The notes under the pieces: generated by a model
Told to the model about the DNA's origin: nothing
Database searches by the model: none
Seen by the model: only the letters and a program-made list of their open reading frames with translations
Source: Pontibacter chinhatensis
GTDB taxonomy: Bacteria; Bacteroidota; Bacteroidia; Cytophagales; Hymenobacteraceae
DNA: 64,000 nucleotides
Reading direction: 5' to 3'
Assembly: GCF_900113285.1 (NCBI RefSeq)
Contig: NZ_FOOT01000005.1
Location: 372,001-436,000 of the forward strand
Shown: piece after piece, positions 62,371 through 64,000 of the stretch
Position numbering within the stretch: position 1 is the stretch's first letter
Layout: every line of letters starts with the position of its first letter
Translations under genes and position numbers: made by a program

Positions 62371-64000
62371 ATGTTAAAGATATTTATACAAAGGCCGGTG
62401 CTCTCGCTGGTCATTTCCCTGATTATAGTGCTGCTGGGGGTTCTGTCGATCCTGAACCTGCCCGTGACGCAGTTCCCTGATATTGTACCGCCCTCCGTTA
62501 CGGTTACTGCCAAGTATACCGGTGCCAATGCCGAAGTAAGTACCAATGCCGTGGCCACGCCGCTCGAGCGGGCCATCAACGGGGTGCCGGGCATGACCTA
62601 CATGACCACTGTATCGAGTAACAACGGCGTGACGCTCATCCAGGTCTTTTTTGAAGTGGGCACCGACCCTGACCTGGCCGCTGTGAACGTGCAGAACCGT
62701 GTAACTACCGTGCTCGACGAATTGCCCGAAGAGGTGATTAAGGCCGGTGTGACCACTGAGAAAGAGGTGAACAGCATGCTGCTCTACCTCAACCTGATGA
62801 GCGACGACCCGAATGCCGACGAGGAGTTCGTGTACAACTTCGCTGACATTAACATCCTGCAGGAGCTCAAGCGTATCGACGGCGTGGGTTTCTGCGAGAT
62901 CATGGGTAACCGCGAGTACTCCATGCGTGTGTGGCTCAAGCCCGACCGCCTGATGGCCTACGGCGTATCGCCTGACGAAGTGATTGAGGCCATCCGCGCC
63001 CAAAACGTGGAGGCTGCGCCGGGTAAAGCGGGTGAAAGCTCAGGCGGCAACGCCCAGATGCTGCAGTACGTGCTCCGTTACACCGGCAAGCTTTTCGAGC
63101 CTGCCCAGTACGAGAACATTGCCATCCGTGCGAAGGCTGACGGATCCGGTTCGGTGCTGCGCCTCAAAGACGTGGCTGACATTGAGTTTGGCGCCATGGA
63201 CTACGGCATGGTATCGAAAACGGATGGCCGTCCGTCGGCTTCCATCATGATCAAGCAGCGCCCGGGCTCCAATGCTAAGGAGGTAATCGAGAATGTGAAG
63301 CTGAAGATGGCCGAGTTGGAGGAGACTTCCTTCCCGCCGAGCATGAAGTATAACCTGGCTTATGACGTATCCCGCTTCCTCGACGCCTCTATGTCTGCCG
63401 TACTCATCACCCTGATTGAGGCCTTTATCCTGGTGTCTATCGTGGTGTTCATCTTCCTGCAGGACTGGCGCTCCACGCTAATACCTATTCTGGCGGTTCC
63501 GGTATCACTGGTGGGCACTTTCTTCTTTATGGACATGTTCGACTTCTCGATAAACCTGCTCACGCTGTTTGCGCTGGTGCTGGCCATCGGTATTGTCGTC
63601 GATAACGCCATTGTGGTGGTGGAGGCCGTGCACAGCAAGATGCACGAAAAAAGGATGAATGCCCGCGAGGCTACGCTCGAAGCGATGGGCGAGATCAGCG
63701 GTGCGATTATCGCTATTACGCTGGTGATGTCGGCGGTGTTTGTGCCGGTGGCGATGATGACGGGGCCGGTGGGAATCTTCTACCGTCAGTTCTCGCTCAC
63801 ACTGGCCATTTCGATTGTGATCTCCGGTATCAACGCCCTCACGCTCACGCCGGCTCTTTGCGCCCTCATGCTGAAAGTAGACCACAACCAGCACAGGAAG
63901 CAAAGCCTGCTGCAGCGCTTCTTCGGCAAGTTTAACATCGGTTATGGCAAAGTGGAAAATGGCTACAAGGGCCTTATTCTGCGCATTGCCGGCCGCCGAA
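62371..64000 (+). CDS. RND multidrug efflux pump, AcrB/HAE1 family (3' partial)
   Basis: The frame starts at ATG 62371 and remains open to the window end, so 543 of an expected ~1040 residues are visible. The N-terminus MLKIFIQRPVLSLVISLII and the LPVTQFPDIVPPSVTVTA stretch are classic for the hydrophobe/amphiphile group. The porter domain and spans 1 to about 6 are present. In span 4 the usual proton-relay Asp-Asp pair reads Asp411-Asn412 (VVDNAIVVVE). It follows its adaptor gene. Substrates are likely drugs, bile-like or amphiphilic compounds; this is family inference. Confidence 0.92.
   Translation, partial: MLKIFIQRPVLSLVISLIIVLLGVLSILNLPVTQFPDIVPPSVTVTAKYTGANAEVSTNAVATPLERAINGVPGMTYMTTVSSNNGVTLIQVFFEVGTDPDLAAVNVQNRVTTVLDELPEEVIKAGVTTEKEVNSMLLYLNLMSDDPNADEEFVYNFADINILQELKRIDGVGFCEIMGNREYSMRVWLKPDRLMAYGVSPDEVIEAIRAQNVEAAPGKAGESSGGNAQMLQYVLRYTGKLFEPAQYENIAIRAKADGSGSVLRLKDVADIEFGAMDYGMVSKTDGRPSASIMIKQRPGSNAKEVIENVKLKMAELEETSFPPSMKYNLAYDVSRFLDASMSAVLITLIEAFILVSIVVFIFLQDWRSTLIPILAVPVSLVGTFFFMDMFDFSINLLTLFALVLAIGIVVDNAIVVVEAVHSKMHEKRMNAREATLEAMGEISGAIIAITLVMSAVFVPVAMMTGPVGIFYRQFSLTLAISIVISGINALTLTPALCALMLKVDHNQHRKQSLLQRFFGKFNIGYGKVENGYKGLILRIAGRR

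Overview
The window looks like chromosomal DNA from a Bacteroidota bacterium, most likely Cytophagales, family Hymenobacteraceae (a Pontibacter-like organism). The evidence is a type A T9SS sorting tail, SusC-style carboxypeptidase-regulatory domains followed by EVVVTG, several FtsX-type permeases, starts with A-rich leaders instead of Shine-Dalgarno sequences, DUF4082, DUF4097 and Big_7 domains, and a moderately GC-rich composition. The family and genus are inferences. I saw no rRNA, tRNA, CRISPR array, intact insertion sequence or phage.

Layout. 1-4010 is the 3' part of a large secreted, T9SS-exported modular protein. 4339-6319 holds a P1-family peptidase and a class IV aminotransferase. 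6320-14528 is a complete branched-chain amino acid locus (ilvE, then ilvD-ilvB-ilvN-ilvC-ilvA). It is preceded by two successive Ile/Val/Leu-rich leader peptides, each followed by its own hairpin terminator. 14542-18212 has SelO, a tiny membrane protein followed by a candidate structured RNA, a GhrA-like reductase and a VOC protein. 18264-22195 is a sigma factor, an anti-sigma/TonB fusion and a divergent von Willebrand A protein that share the same regulatory domain. 22869-28279 is a histidine kinase and an NtrC-type regulator, divergent from an FtsX-like permease that carries a good sigma-54 promoter and paired upstream sites. 28580-34348 is an outer-membrane barrel receptor, then an ECF sigma, HEAT anti-sigma and two DUF4097 genes.

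34425-45709 is mixed housekeeping and stress genes: DUF1543, a disordered Gly/Tyr/Arg protein, PBP4, an AsmA-like giant, DoxX, MsrB and two hydrolases. 46111-49140 is a MacA/MacB-type three-gene exporter. 49141-50493 and 52179-52663 are gene-free and full of short palindromic repeats. 50494-57702 has a zinc alcohol dehydrogenase, a P-type cation ATPase, a universal stress protein and an SDR. 57941-60133 has an HTTM membrane protein and a Vms1/ANKZF1-like release-factor domain protein. 60482-64000 has a small membrane protein and an RND efflux pair whose pump gene runs off the window.

Main points for a second look: the tandem ilv attenuators; the sigma-54 promoter with two 21-bp-spaced sites; the Vms1-like protein with its conserved Gln loop; the anti-sigma carrying both an EVVVTG segment and a TonB C-terminal domain; and the very frequent 7-mer AAGTATA/TATACTT, present in genes, spacers and terminator stems alike.
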